NCBI GenBank assembly: GCA_016702415.1
Contig: JADJEA010000007.1
Location: forward strand, 1-28,290
Source of the DNA: Nostocoides sp.
GTDB lineage: Bacteria > Actinomycetota > Actinomycetes > Actinomycetales > Dermatophilaceae
DNA: 28,290 bases
Direction of reading: 5' to 3'
The notes under the pieces are model-generated. The model saw only the letters and a list, made by a program, of their open reading frames with translations, searched no databases and was not told the origin of the DNA. This document shows, one piece after another, positions 1-7,552 of this stretch. The stretch's first letter is position 1; every line of letters begins with the position of its first letter. The translations under genes were made by a program, and so were the position numbers.

Positions 1-1034
1 GCACGCACTGGGTCCGGTGCGTAGGCGGATGACGCGATCATCATGGTGGCCACCGGCTCTCCACGGTTCGCGCGCCGACCAGGTCGCCTTGTAAAGGCGG
101 CGGATCCAACAGTCGGAACGCTGACGAACTGCGACGCACCCACCCGACTTCGCGCGGTTGGTGGCACTGGGCAATCTGGGGCAGGGCAGGGGACTTCCGG
201 GTGATCATCATCCGGCGTCTGCGTGGGCGGGGACCGGGGAACAGTTCCGGACTGTTGCGAACCCCGCGCTCCGGCGGGTCTTAGCCCCGAGGACCGCGTG
301 CTGGCCCATCCTGGCGGCAATCGCGGCAGCCGGCGGTCACGGCACGGTAACCAAGACCGCTCTCGAACAGGACTGCGCGGGCGTCGTGTTTCACTCCGGC
401 GATGTCGAGATCGTCGACCCCTCCTTCGGGCCAAGGTCCTGGCCGCGTTGGCCGAAGCCCCAGGCCGGTGTCGTGGGGGGTGGTCGGCGGCCGTGGGCTG
501 GTCGACGCGCTGGTGCAGCACGCCGGGAGACGGCGGGTCGCGTGTTCCGAGTCCCGCTCATCTGCAGGACCTGGGCGCGCCTCAGGCCGATCATCCGACG
601 TGGTGGACGGTCTCTTCCTCGCGTTGACACCGGACGTTTTCGGCCCATCACCGTCGAGGGACCTGCCGCTCTTCCAGCTGCCAGCGTCGACATTTGCCTG
701 CAGGCCCGCGACGGGGCTGCGGGTCGCCGTCCGGCAGATCGGCTCCTGCACCGCACCAAGGGTGGGTCGGCGACGAGCGCGCCTATGCCCAGGCCAACGC
801 CCGCCTGCTCGCGCGGCATACGGGTGGTTCACGCCTCACGCCGATCGAGCAGGGGCAGGCCGGTCTGACCCGGAGCAGGCACGAGCGCGGCGGATCACCC
901 GAGGGCCTGACGCAGGAGCAGTTCCGCGATCGGTCGGATCGCGGCGACCTTCACGGACCAGGTGACTGCGCCAGCGGCCGTGGCGGTCCCCAGGAACCAA
1001 CCCCCGAAAGTCAATCGCGCGCCCCGGAACCAAG
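1..1034. other. Unassigned 1 kb at left edge
   Basis: I find no gene I can name here. The plus strand shows short protein-like stretches in different frames: one around 300-440 containing GGHGTVTKTALEQD and HSGDVEIVDP, and one around 760-930 containing DERAYAQANARLLARHTGG and EGLTQEQFRDR. This fits a plus-strand gene broken by several indels, like the genes downstream, rather than non-coding DNA. One copy of the dispersed word lies at 815-821. I do not recognise the family. Long minus-strand frames over the same bases look like high-GC shadow frames (Arg/Pro/Ala-rich, no motifs). Confidence 0.3.
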
Positions 1035-1836
1035 GCGTGCGTCTGCGTGGCCTGCCAGAGCCCGCTCACCGCCCCACGACGGCCGCCGGCCCCAAGCCGG
1101 ACCTGTTGCGCTGCCGACCTGCGGGTCCCGGTCAATCTGGCCGCGCCCGCGTCGCGACGTGCAGACCGACGGCATCTGGCAGCAGCAGTTCGGCGGCCAG
1201 CGGTTGGCGCGCCGGGCGGACTGGTTCGCCGAGGCCAGACAGCGCATCGAGTGGATTCTCCTGCACCAACCGGAGGGCGTCCTCGTTGAGGTGGTGCCGG
1301 CACGGGAGAGTTCGCGAAGGTGGCCCAGGACGCGGCTTCGACACGTATGCCGTGGAGCCAGTGGTTGGGCGGTCGGACAGGCCCGCAGGCTGGGGGTGCC
1401 TGTCCACGAAGGGACCTTGGACCAAGCCAGTGCTCACCCGGGCCTGCTCGCCGACGTCGTGGCCATGTGGCACGTGTTGGAGCATGCCCGACCCTGGGGC
1501 GCTCCTGCGCCAAGCAGCCGCCATCACCAGACACGGGGGCTTGGTCGTGCTCGAGGTGCCCAACGGAGCATCGAGCGAATGTGACCGGTTGGGGATCGAA
1601 TGGGACGCCGCTCAACCCAACGACCACGTCATCCTCTTCACGCCGCAGGCCTGCGGGCCGTCGCCGAGGCCGCGGGCTTGGAGGGTCATCGAGATCCTGG
1701 AGATCCCCGACCGTCTCTATGTTGGGGCCGACGCGTGGCGGCGTCGCCGCAACACCGGGCGTTGGTCGACCCAGCACCCCTGGCCACCCAGGACCTCCTG
1801 CGGATGATCGCGCGGCGACCGCCTGCCACAGACTGA
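1035..1836 (+). CDS. Class I SAM-dependent methyltransferase with N-terminal zinc ribbon (frameshifted)
   Basis: The product is a probable SAM-dependent methyltransferase of the Methyltransf_23/11 type; the substrate is unknown. Reconstructed across frames, the N-terminus has two Cys pairs, CVACQS at about 1041-1060 and RCPTCGS at about 1108-1130, a small zinc ribbon. A linker around 1160-1250 (IWQQQFGGQRLARRADWF) leads to a SAM-binding motif I resembling VEVGAGTGEF near 1290-1315, which needs one restored G. Then come YAVEP, VAMWHVLEHMPDP at about 1460-1495, and GGLVVLEVPNG at about 1538-1567, the usual motifs II-IV. The C-terminus around 1655-1720 reads EAAGLEVIEILEIPDRLYV and ends at TGA 1834-1836. 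At least three frameshifts are present. The start is uncertain: no clear ribosome site, and the gene may begin further upstream. Confidence 0.7.
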
Positions 1837-1862
1837 TTTCCGCTCTACCCTCCCCGTCACCT

Positions 1863-2029
1863 AAGATCGGGTAGTTGCCTCGGCGAGGACGTGCCACGAC
1901 GGCGGTCCGTGATCGACAAGGTGTGCCAGTTGGTGGCCCGCCTCCGCCGCGCGTGTGCGTCCCGCGTCGAGGCCAGCCCCGCGGCATACCGGATGGGTAT
2001 GCCGCCCCCACGTCCGTTAGCAAAGGGAG
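1863..2029 (+). promoter_or_regulatory. rplY leader: candidate -10 box, hairpins and Shine-Dalgarno
   Basis: This is the 197-base gap between the methyltransferase stop and rplY. TAAGAT at 1863-1868 is a possible -10 box. A short hairpin CCTC-GGC-GAGG follows at about 1878-1888, and CACG...CGTG can pair across about 1893-1911. A strong stem-loop built from an inverted pair of the dispersed word lies at 1981-2005. AAAGGGAG at 2022-2029 is the Shine-Dalgarno site for the ATG at 2034. I have an impression that the CCTCGGCGAGG...CCGTGATCGAC pattern recurs ahead of actinobacterial rplY genes, which would suit a ribosomal-protein leader, but I cannot confirm that here. Confidence 0.45.
1981..2005 (+). 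repeat. Perfect inverted pair of the GGCATAC word (stem-loop)
   Basis: The arms GCGGCATACC (1981-1990) and GGTATGCCGC (1996-2005) are perfect reverse complements around a 5-base loop, GGATG. Each arm carries one copy of the dispersed 8-base word found 39 times in the window. The stem ends 16 bases before the rplY Shine-Dalgarno site. No T-run follows, so a classical intrinsic terminator is not obvious; an attenuator, mRNA-stabilising hairpin or terminator of the upstream gene are all possible. Confidence 0.75.
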
Positions 2030-2033
2030 CGTG

Positions 2034-2635
2034 ATGTCCGAGATCGCTTCCCGCCGAGCGCCGTAGTTCGTTCGGCAAGGGTGCCGCCCGCAAAATCCGC
2101 CGCGACCACAAGATCCCCGCGGTCCTCTACGGGCACGGCAGCGACCCGGTACAGCATCACCCTCCCGGCCCACGTCACCGCGCTACGGCGCTCCAAGCAC
2201 GCCAACGCGCTGCTGTCCATCGAGCTCGAGGGCAACAGCCAGCTCGCCCTTGCCAAGGACGTCCAGCGTGACCCGGTTCGTCCGATCATCGAGCACATCG
2301 ACCTTGTCATCGTCCGCAAGGGTGAGAAGGTCTCCGTCGACGTGCCGGTGCACATCGAGGGCGAGGCTGGTCCGGACACGATCGTCACGCTCGAGAGCAC
2401 CACCGTCGAGCTGCTCGTCGAGGCCACCCACATCCCCGAGGCGGTCGTCGTGTCCGTCGAGGATCTGCCCGCGGGCACCCAGATCAAGGCCGGCGAGCTC
2501 ACCCTGCCTGAGGGCGCAACCCTGGTCACCGACGAGGACGGACTGTCGTCAGCATCTCGGTCTGTCGGCCGAGGAGCCCGAGGCCGCCGGGGATGAGCCG
2601 GCTGCCGCTGCGGACGCCGCCGACGCCGGGAGTAA
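2034..2635 (+). CDS. rplY: 50S ribosomal protein bL25 (CTC/TL5 form)
   Basis: This is the 5S-rRNA-binding large-subunit protein in its two-domain CTC form (N-terminal L25 domain plus C-terminal beta domain), about 200 aa, as usual for Actinobacteria. The N-terminus (MSEIAS, then FGKGAARKIRRDHKIPAVLYGHG) is split by an extra C in the CCC run near 2050. The middle reads QLALAKDVQRDPVRPIIEHID and VRKGEKVSVDVPV, typical of the L25/TL5 junction. The C-terminal domain has VEDLPAGTQIKAGELTLPEG and an acidic Ala/Glu tail. The ATG at 2034 is chosen because AAAGGGAG lies 4 bases upstream; GTG 2031 is an in-frame alternative. The stop is probably TAA 2633-2635, but indels near 2550 blur the frame. pth follows 17 bases later. 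Confidence 0.9.
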
Positions 2636-2652
2636 CCGGTCCCCGACTCACC

Positions 2653-3297
2653 ATGGCGACCTGGCTGATCGTCGGTCTGGGCAACCCCGGGCCGCGTTAC
2701 GCAGGCAACCAGCACAACGTCGGCGCCATGGTCGTGGGCGAGTTGGCCCGCCCGGTATGCCGGTGGGTCCGGTTCCAGCCCAGCCTCCGGTGCCCCGGTG
2801 GTCACCACGAACCTTGAGCACCTCAAGGCCCACAAGGCGCGCGCCCACGTTGCGTCGGTGCGGCTGGGGATCCCCTCCCTGACGGGGCACCCGGTCCGGC
2901 GGCGACGCTAGCCGTGCCCGCGGCATACATGAACGAGTCGGGCGGCCCGGTCAAGGCGCTGCTGACCTTCTACTCGACCTCGCTGGAGAGCCTTGTCGTC
3001 GTCCACGATGACCTGGACCTGCCGGCCGCCATCCGGCTCAAGCTCCGGGGGCGGGGAGGGTGGCCACAACGGCTCCGCTCGATCTCGGGAGCGCTGGGGT
3101 CGCGGGACTACCTGCGGGTGCGGGTCGGCATCGGTCGGCCCCCCGGTCGGATGGACCCGGCCGATTTCGTGCTGCGCGACTTTGGGCCCACCGAACGGGC
3201 CGACCTGCCGTTCACGGTGAGCGATGCCGCCGATGCGGTGGAGTTGCTCGTCCAGCAGGGTTTGCTCGCCGCCCAACAACGCGTGCACGCGCCATGA
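2653..3297 (+). CDS. pth: Peptidyl-tRNA hydrolase (frameshifted)
   Basis: The enzyme releases peptides from peptidyl-tRNA dropped off ribosomes, in the cytoplasm. The N-terminus MATWLIVGLGNPGPRYAGN at 2653-2709 carries the family motif GLGNPGxxY-x2-NxHN; the second half QHNVGAM keeps the Asn and His. The middle is spread over frames: AHKARAHV, then VPAAYMNESGGPV at 2914-2952 (family PxxxMNxSG). It continues with VVVHDDLDLP at about 2998-3027 (catalytic Asp region), GGEGGHNGLRSIS at about 3050-3090 and RVRVGIGRPPGRMDPADFVL at about 3115-3170. The stop is TGA 3295-3297. Length about 200 aa fits the family. It follows rplY directly, as in many actinobacteria. At least four indels are present. 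Confidence 0.9.
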
Positions 3298-3319
3298 GGG
3301 CGCGCGGCATACTGGCCGC

Positions 3320-4309
3320 ATGAGTGGCGACGACAGCGGGATCGAGCCGAGCCCGACCTCCCCGGCGTCGGACCCGTCGGGCCCATCTGCGGCCGTCGCG
3401 GTCATCACCTACTGCCGCCCAGACTTCGTGCGCACCTGCCTCGAGCACCTGAGCGCCCAGACCCGCCCGGCGGACAGACCTCGTCGTCATCGACGCCTCG
3501 CCGGACACCCGCACCCCCGGCGGTCGCGGGCTTCCCGTCGGTCCGCTATCTGCAGAGCGACGCCGGGCCGGGGACGATGGCCACCTCGCGCGCGATGGCC
3601 CTGGCCGCGACCGCGTGCGACGTGCTCGTGTTCCTCGACGACGACGCCTACGCCGACCCCGATTGGCTCGAACACCTCCTCGTGCCGTATGCCGATCCGG
3701 CGGTGGCCGCGGTCGGCGGACGGCCCGCAACGGTCAGCCTGGGAGGAGACCGAGGCCTCGACCAGATCGGGCTGCTGCTCCCGGATGGCCGACTCCCGGG
3801 CTTTTCGCCGCCGACCCTGGGCGTGACCTCGATGTGGACCACCTCCTCCGGTGCCAACATGTCGATTCGCCGCCGGGGTGCTCGACCTGGGTGGCATCCG
3901 GGACTACCCAGGACGTGCCTGCGTGAGAGTCGGACATGTTCTTGCGGGTGCGGGCGGCCGGACATCGGATCGTCTCGCCCCTCGGGCCGTAGTCACCCAC
4001 GTCGCGCCCTACGCCCGCAGGGCGCCGGTTCGACCTGCGGTACCACTACTACGGCCACCGCAACCACGTGGTCTGTTGTCCTCCACGCTCGGGACGGCCG
4101 ATCCCCGGACCCGGCGCTACGTGGCGGGCGTCCTGCGCGACGATGTCGCCGGGGCGCTGCGGGAGAGTCTGCAGGCGCTTACTGATCGTCAGCTGGCTCC
4201 GCGCGCCCGGATCCGCCGAGCCGGTGGCCGGGTGGTCCGGGCCGGCATCGCGGTCGCCGGGCTCACGACCGGCGCGGTCGCCGCTGCTCGCGTCCGTGTG
4301 GGTCGGTGA
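3320..4309 (+). CDS. Glycosyltransferase family 2 (frameshifted)
   Basis: This is a GT-A fold glycosyltransferase, probably cytoplasmic or membrane-associated; donor and acceptor unknown. After a Pro/Ser-rich start, residues about 25-45 read VAVITYCRPDFVRTCLEHL, the standard GT2 beginning. LVVIDASPDT sits near 3480-3510 and SVRYLQSDAGPGTMATSR near 3540-3585. The metal-binding region is VLVFLDDDAYADPDWLE at about 3622-3672 (DDD in place of DXD). Later come GANMSIRR near 3852-3873, a position usually written G.nMafRR, and ESDMFLRVRAAGHRI with the family E-D acid pair. The C-terminus ends in TGA 4307-4309. The start ATG is 22 bases after pth with no clear Shine-Dalgarno; CATACT six bases before the ATG could serve as a -10 box for a leaderless message. 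It is the first gene of the glycan locus. Confidence 0.8.
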
Positions 4310-4893
4310 CGGATTCGCTGGCGTCGTTGCATGGGCGGCGATGACGGCGACGGCGGCGCGGATGGCGGCATACGCGCGGGCGTAGGCGGCTTCCCCCGAG
4401 ACGGTAGGGTCATCGATATCCGGGGCAGGGCACGGCGGCACGAGGCGCGGGCTCGCCACTCAGCCGCCGCGGTGGTAGGCTCATGCAAGCGGGCGGCGGG
4501 GCCGTGCCCACGTATGCCGTGCTCGTCGCCTCGCCCTCGGCCGCGACGAGGTGTGCGAAATTCGCGGAGGGTGAAGGTCCGGGGCGAGGCCCGCGGGTGG
4601 AAGCTGGACGACGGCGGTCGATGGCCGGTCTCCATGGTGAAGCACCAGGTCGGGTTGCGGCCACGAGGGTTTCGGTGAGGCGTCGCGCTGCGAACCCAGA
4701 CACGTCAACGCCGTCGGCCGTGAGCAGTCGTGCCATCGAAGGCACGATGGGGTGGCCGACGACGGCATACGTGCCGGCGCTGGTGACCTCGATCCCACGG
4801 TCGCGAGGTAGCAGGTGGCGCAGGAGGCGCTCGCCGGCCGGGGAGGCGGATGTTGCCGGTGCAGACGACGAGGACCCGGGCTGGCTTAGACAC
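4263..4893 (-). CDS. Low-molecular-weight protein tyrosine phosphatase (frameshifted)
   Basis: This cytoplasmic phosphatase is the expected partner of the BY-kinase at 7549-8998 (Wzb/Wzc-type pair). From a GTG at 4893 it reads KPARVLVVCTGNI, the start of the C-x5-R-S phosphate-binding loop. The loop is broken right after Ile: TGCCGCTCC is expected, CGCCTCC is seen, a loss of two bases. The next frame continues AGERLLRHLL, GIEVTSAGTYAVVGHPI (about 4760-4815) and DGVDVSGFAARRLTE (about 4670-4715). LVLTM and FTLREFAHLVA follow (about 4530-4640), with the family D-P-Y region hard to see. The C-terminus around 4340-4420 has DIDDPTVSGEAAYARAYA. The exact stop is unclear and may overlap the convergent GT2 gene; TGA 4265-4263 is a guess. 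It lies 22 bases after the nucleotidyltransferase stop, so co-transcription is likely. Confidence 0.8.
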
Positions 4894-4915
4894 CGAAAGC
4901 CGTGCTTTTTCGAGA

Positions 4916-5857
4916 TCATCGGAGACGCACCCGTCGCCACTCTTGCATTATGGCGCGAATGAGCCTGGCGATGAACTCACGAACGACCTCAACGCGGCTG
5001 ATCGGTCGCCCAAGACGAATGGACAGGGAGTCCCGGTTGACGAGGAGAACGCGCCAGCACGCGCGCTGCCCCGATTCGAGTGGGCGCCGCCGCTGCCCTC
5101 GCGCGCCACTCGTCCAGCCGCGTTCCCTCCTTCGGGCGCCGCAACGCGCCATAGTGCGAAGTCGCTTCGACCACGATGTGAGTCCAGATCTCGCTGGAGC
5201 GCGATGTCGAGCGGCAGCTGAGCGTCAAGACGCTCAGCGAAGGCGCTTCGATGGCTTTCTGGCGAGCCTGGTCTGCCGACCAGTAGCCGCCTGGACGTCA
5301 GGGCGGCGCGACTGCCGCCGCCACTGCGAGCAGCGTGGACGAGGACGACCAATGCTTGCGCCTCAAGGCTGGGCACGGCACAGGGGATGCCAGCGATGGT
5401 TCGCTCCGTGCGCCCGGACCACAGCACGTCGAATCCGTCGTCAGCACTCCGGCCGAGTCCGGGAAGTGCCGAGCGCACGTCAAGGGGCGCCCAGCCGGGG
5501 TGATAGAAACCTGCGGCGTGCTCGAACGGGGATCCAGTGTGGAAACGCTCACGCCGGACCCAGCCGAGATGGCGCAAGCCCTCGACGAATCCGGGCGGTG
5601 CGCTGTTCAGAAACCGAAGCAGATCCATCGGTGCCGGAACGACCCGGCCAAAGCGACTGACTCGTCGGAGTGCCGCGCCCTTGAGGTGTAACGCATCGAT
5701 ATGCCATTGTTCGCAGGCGACCTGGACCATGGCATGCCGTCAACGCAAGCCGCGCGCTGACATCGGGACATGCGCGCTCCCCACGCTGAGGACCGAAGCA
5801 CCTGGTATCAGTGGCAGTAGCTCCTTAGGTTCTTGAGCGTCGCGCAACCGGGTTCAC
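4916..5857 (-). CDS. Nucleotidyltransferase family protein (NTP_transf_5-like, frameshifted)
   Basis: This resembles the uncharacterised nucleotidyltransferase family (PF14907-like) seen in actinobacterial exopolysaccharide loci. GTG 5857 has AAGGGA four bases upstream. The N-terminus continues ELLPLIPGASVLSVGSAHVP. CEQWHIDALHLKGAAL lies around 5665-5715, where the family has an 'LKG.al' helix. SLWPGRSGTD (about 5630-5665) followed in another frame by DLL matches the catalytic G-T-D-x-D motif of this fold, interrupted by an indel. Further on: ERFHTGSPFEHAAGFYHPG, IAGIPCAVPSLEAQALVVLV (about 5345-5405) and HAARSGG. The C-terminus has RVEVVREFIARLIRAI and stops at 4916. An in-frame TGA near 5743 and several frame changes are present. 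Its substrate is unknown. Codon use is less GC-rich than in the GT genes. Confidence 0.65.
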
Positions 5858-6021
5858 GGTATCCCTTCGGAATCGGTAGGGGATCGCACTCACTGGCCGG
5901 CGAATCAGTACCAAGCGTAGTGATCGCTGGCCAAACGAACGGTAACACCGCCTACGGGTCGGGCACTCGGCCGTGCCGAAGGTGCGGGCGTTCACCCGAT
6001 GCCTCGGTCGGTCGGGTCTCA

Positions 6022-7086
6022 TCAGCCTGGCCAGGGATGGGGAACCCGCGGGCGAGAATCCTGCGTCGCAGAGGCTGGTCAGGGCCCGGTCCAGGAGGAG
6101 CGTCGGATGATGGCCGAGTTCGGCTGAGGCGAGGCTGAGAAGGTGCTCGGGGGTCGCCGATTGACGGCAGCCTTGCCAGAGCAAGCGGCCAAGCGGGCTC
6201 AGCCGGGCGGGTAGGTTCTTCACGAGGACAAGCGCGCCATCCTCGGTCGCGTCACCTGGCGCGATGTCCAGTCCCGACCGACGTCGGATTCGCCCATCCA
6301 GGAAACCCCAGAGGTCGTCTTGGGACGACGGGGGCGTCGAGATGGGGCGTGCCCGAGGGAGCCCGGGTGTCCTGGTGACGAGCAGGCGCCGAAGGAGTGG
6401 CACCGCATCTTCACTGTCCGAGTAGACCAGCCGCTGCACTCGACGACAGCCATCGACCAGATCGGGCAGGCCCGAAGCGGCCGGGGCCAGCCTGTCCACC
6501 GAGGAGGACTGCGCGATGAGGCCAGCAGGGCTTCGAGTGCTCCATCTGGCGAAGGCGGGGGCACCGATCCTGGCCGCCGATCCAGCAGAACGATGCGTGC
6601 CACCTGCAGTCGCTCCGCAGCAGGCGCCAGACCCAGTTCTTCGGGCCCGATGATTTCCTTTGCTCGGCATCTCGGCATCAGCCGGTCGGAACGCCAGCGG
6701 CAGGGTAGCCAATCACTTCCGTCAGGGCGGATCACCACGGTCTCATCGGTCACGTACCGCAAACGCGCCGGGCCAACCCGAGTGTCGCCGTGCTCTTGCC
6801 AACACCGGACGCGGCCACCAGGACGATGACGACCGGAATCATCGGCGACGGCACCCGCATGCAGGATGACCGCAGCCCCGATGTGCTGGTGATCGTGACA
6901 GTGGTTATCTCGCGTTCAATCACCCGGCACCAGTCGGCTTCGGACATTCGCGTGGCGAAGCTACGACCGCTGCCGGGTCGTCGTCCCGCGAAAGAGCCAG
7001 ACACCACGACCAGTCCCGCCGAGTCCGTGCGGACAGAGCTGCAGAGGGGCGTCAACGGCGATCAGCTTGCCTCCGATACTAAGCAT
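6022..7086 (-). CDS. HPr kinase-like ATP-binding protein with C-terminal PqqD-like domain (frameshifted)
   Basis: The protein resembles HprK-related kinases found beside PqqD-family and nucleotidyltransferase genes. From ATG 7086 the N-terminus reads MLSIGGKLIAVDAPL. GAAVILHAGAVADDSG (about 6825-6875) is the beta strand that precedes the P-loop in HprK-like proteins. VLVAASGVGKSTATLGLARR (about 6765-6830) is a clear Walker A motif. RYVTDETVVIRPDGS (about 6715-6760) is the expected Walker B/Asp-Glu segment. GPEELGLAPAAERLQVARIVLLDR follows. Near the C-terminus, EDGALVLVKNLPARLSPLG, LLWQGCRQSATPEHLL and LDRALTSLCDAG (about 6040-6255) look like a PqqD-type winged-helix domain. The stop is probably TGA 6024-6022. 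I see no HPr partner, so what it phosphorylates, if anything, is unknown. It has at least four frameshifts. Confidence 0.65.
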
Positions 7087-7197
7087 CACCCGGTGCGGCT
7101 GCCGATCGCCAACCCCGTTCGTTGGCGGTGTCGACTGTCAAGCCCCGGACACTCCATGCACCCCCTCGTCCCCGCTCGTCCTGAAAACCTGCCCGCC

Positions 7198-7231
7198 TAT
7201 AGTGGGTCGCGGATGACCCTATGTGAAGGAG
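7198..7231 (+). promoter_or_regulatory. Candidate -10 box and Shine-Dalgarno of the pqqD-like gene
   Basis: The 152-base gap between the divergent kinase (start 7086) and the PqqD-like gene holds TATAGT at 7198-7203, a good -10 match. GAAGGAG at 7225-7231 sits 7 bases before the GTG at 7239 and is a strong ribosome site. The -35 region (around 7175) is a poor match to TTGACA. On the minus strand a TTGACA hexamer at about 7139-7134 has no convincing -10 partner for the kinase. Confidence 0.4.
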
Positions 7232-7238
7232 TGTTCAG

Positions 7239-7552
7239 GTGTCGGGCTGCTACCGGGTGGCGGCGCACGTCGGGCAGGTAGAGGAGCAGGCCGAGTTCGA
7301 CAGTGCTGTCATCCACGTCGCCGCCCTGCCCGACGGGCCGATCCTCGTTCTTGAGGGCTCCCGCGGCCATCATCTGGAGATACGCGAGCCTAGGGGGGCA
7401 CAGCACAGCAGATTGCCGAGCAGGTGGGCTTGGACTACGGCGTGCCTCCATCGGACGTGCTGGCGGATGTCCGGGCCTTCCTTGACGGCCTCGTCGCCCG
7501 AGGACTGCTATTCCGGTTCCACGAGCACGAGGCGCCCAACGCGCACGTCTAA
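7239..7552 (+). CDS. PqqD-family protein (one frameshift)
   Basis: This small winged-helix protein of about 104 aa belongs to the PqqD family (PF05402-like), whose members bind peptides as RiPP recognition elements or chaperones. From GTG 7239: CYRVAAHVGQVEEQAEFDSA and ALPDGPILVLEGS; a frame change near 7355-7390; then AAIIWRY, corresponding to the family 'aaaIWellG' helix. TAQQIAEQVGLDYGVPPSDV and ADVRAFLDGLVARGLL complete the family pattern, and the gene ends at TAA 7550-7552. Its last bases overlap the end of the convergent Wzc-type gene. PqqD normally acts with a radical SAM enzyme, but none is present; the partner here is more likely the neighbouring HprK-like kinase and nucleotidyltransferase. 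The family call is good; the function is unknown. Confidence 0.75.

Noticed and set aside
836..2173. Long minus-strand open frame (445 codons)
   Set aside because: Arg/Pro/Gly-rich shadow frame over the plus-strand methyltransferase and rplY; no motifs.
5825..6021. Possible small Arg-rich minus-strand peptide gene (57 codons from about 5994) as a PqqD substrate
   Set aside because: No ribosome site, no leader/core pattern, and it sits in the gap between kinase and nucleotidyltransferase in a region full of frame errors.
7087..7238. RiPP precursor in the gap between kinase and pqqD-like gene
   Set aside because: No short ORF with a good start and ribosome site on either strand.
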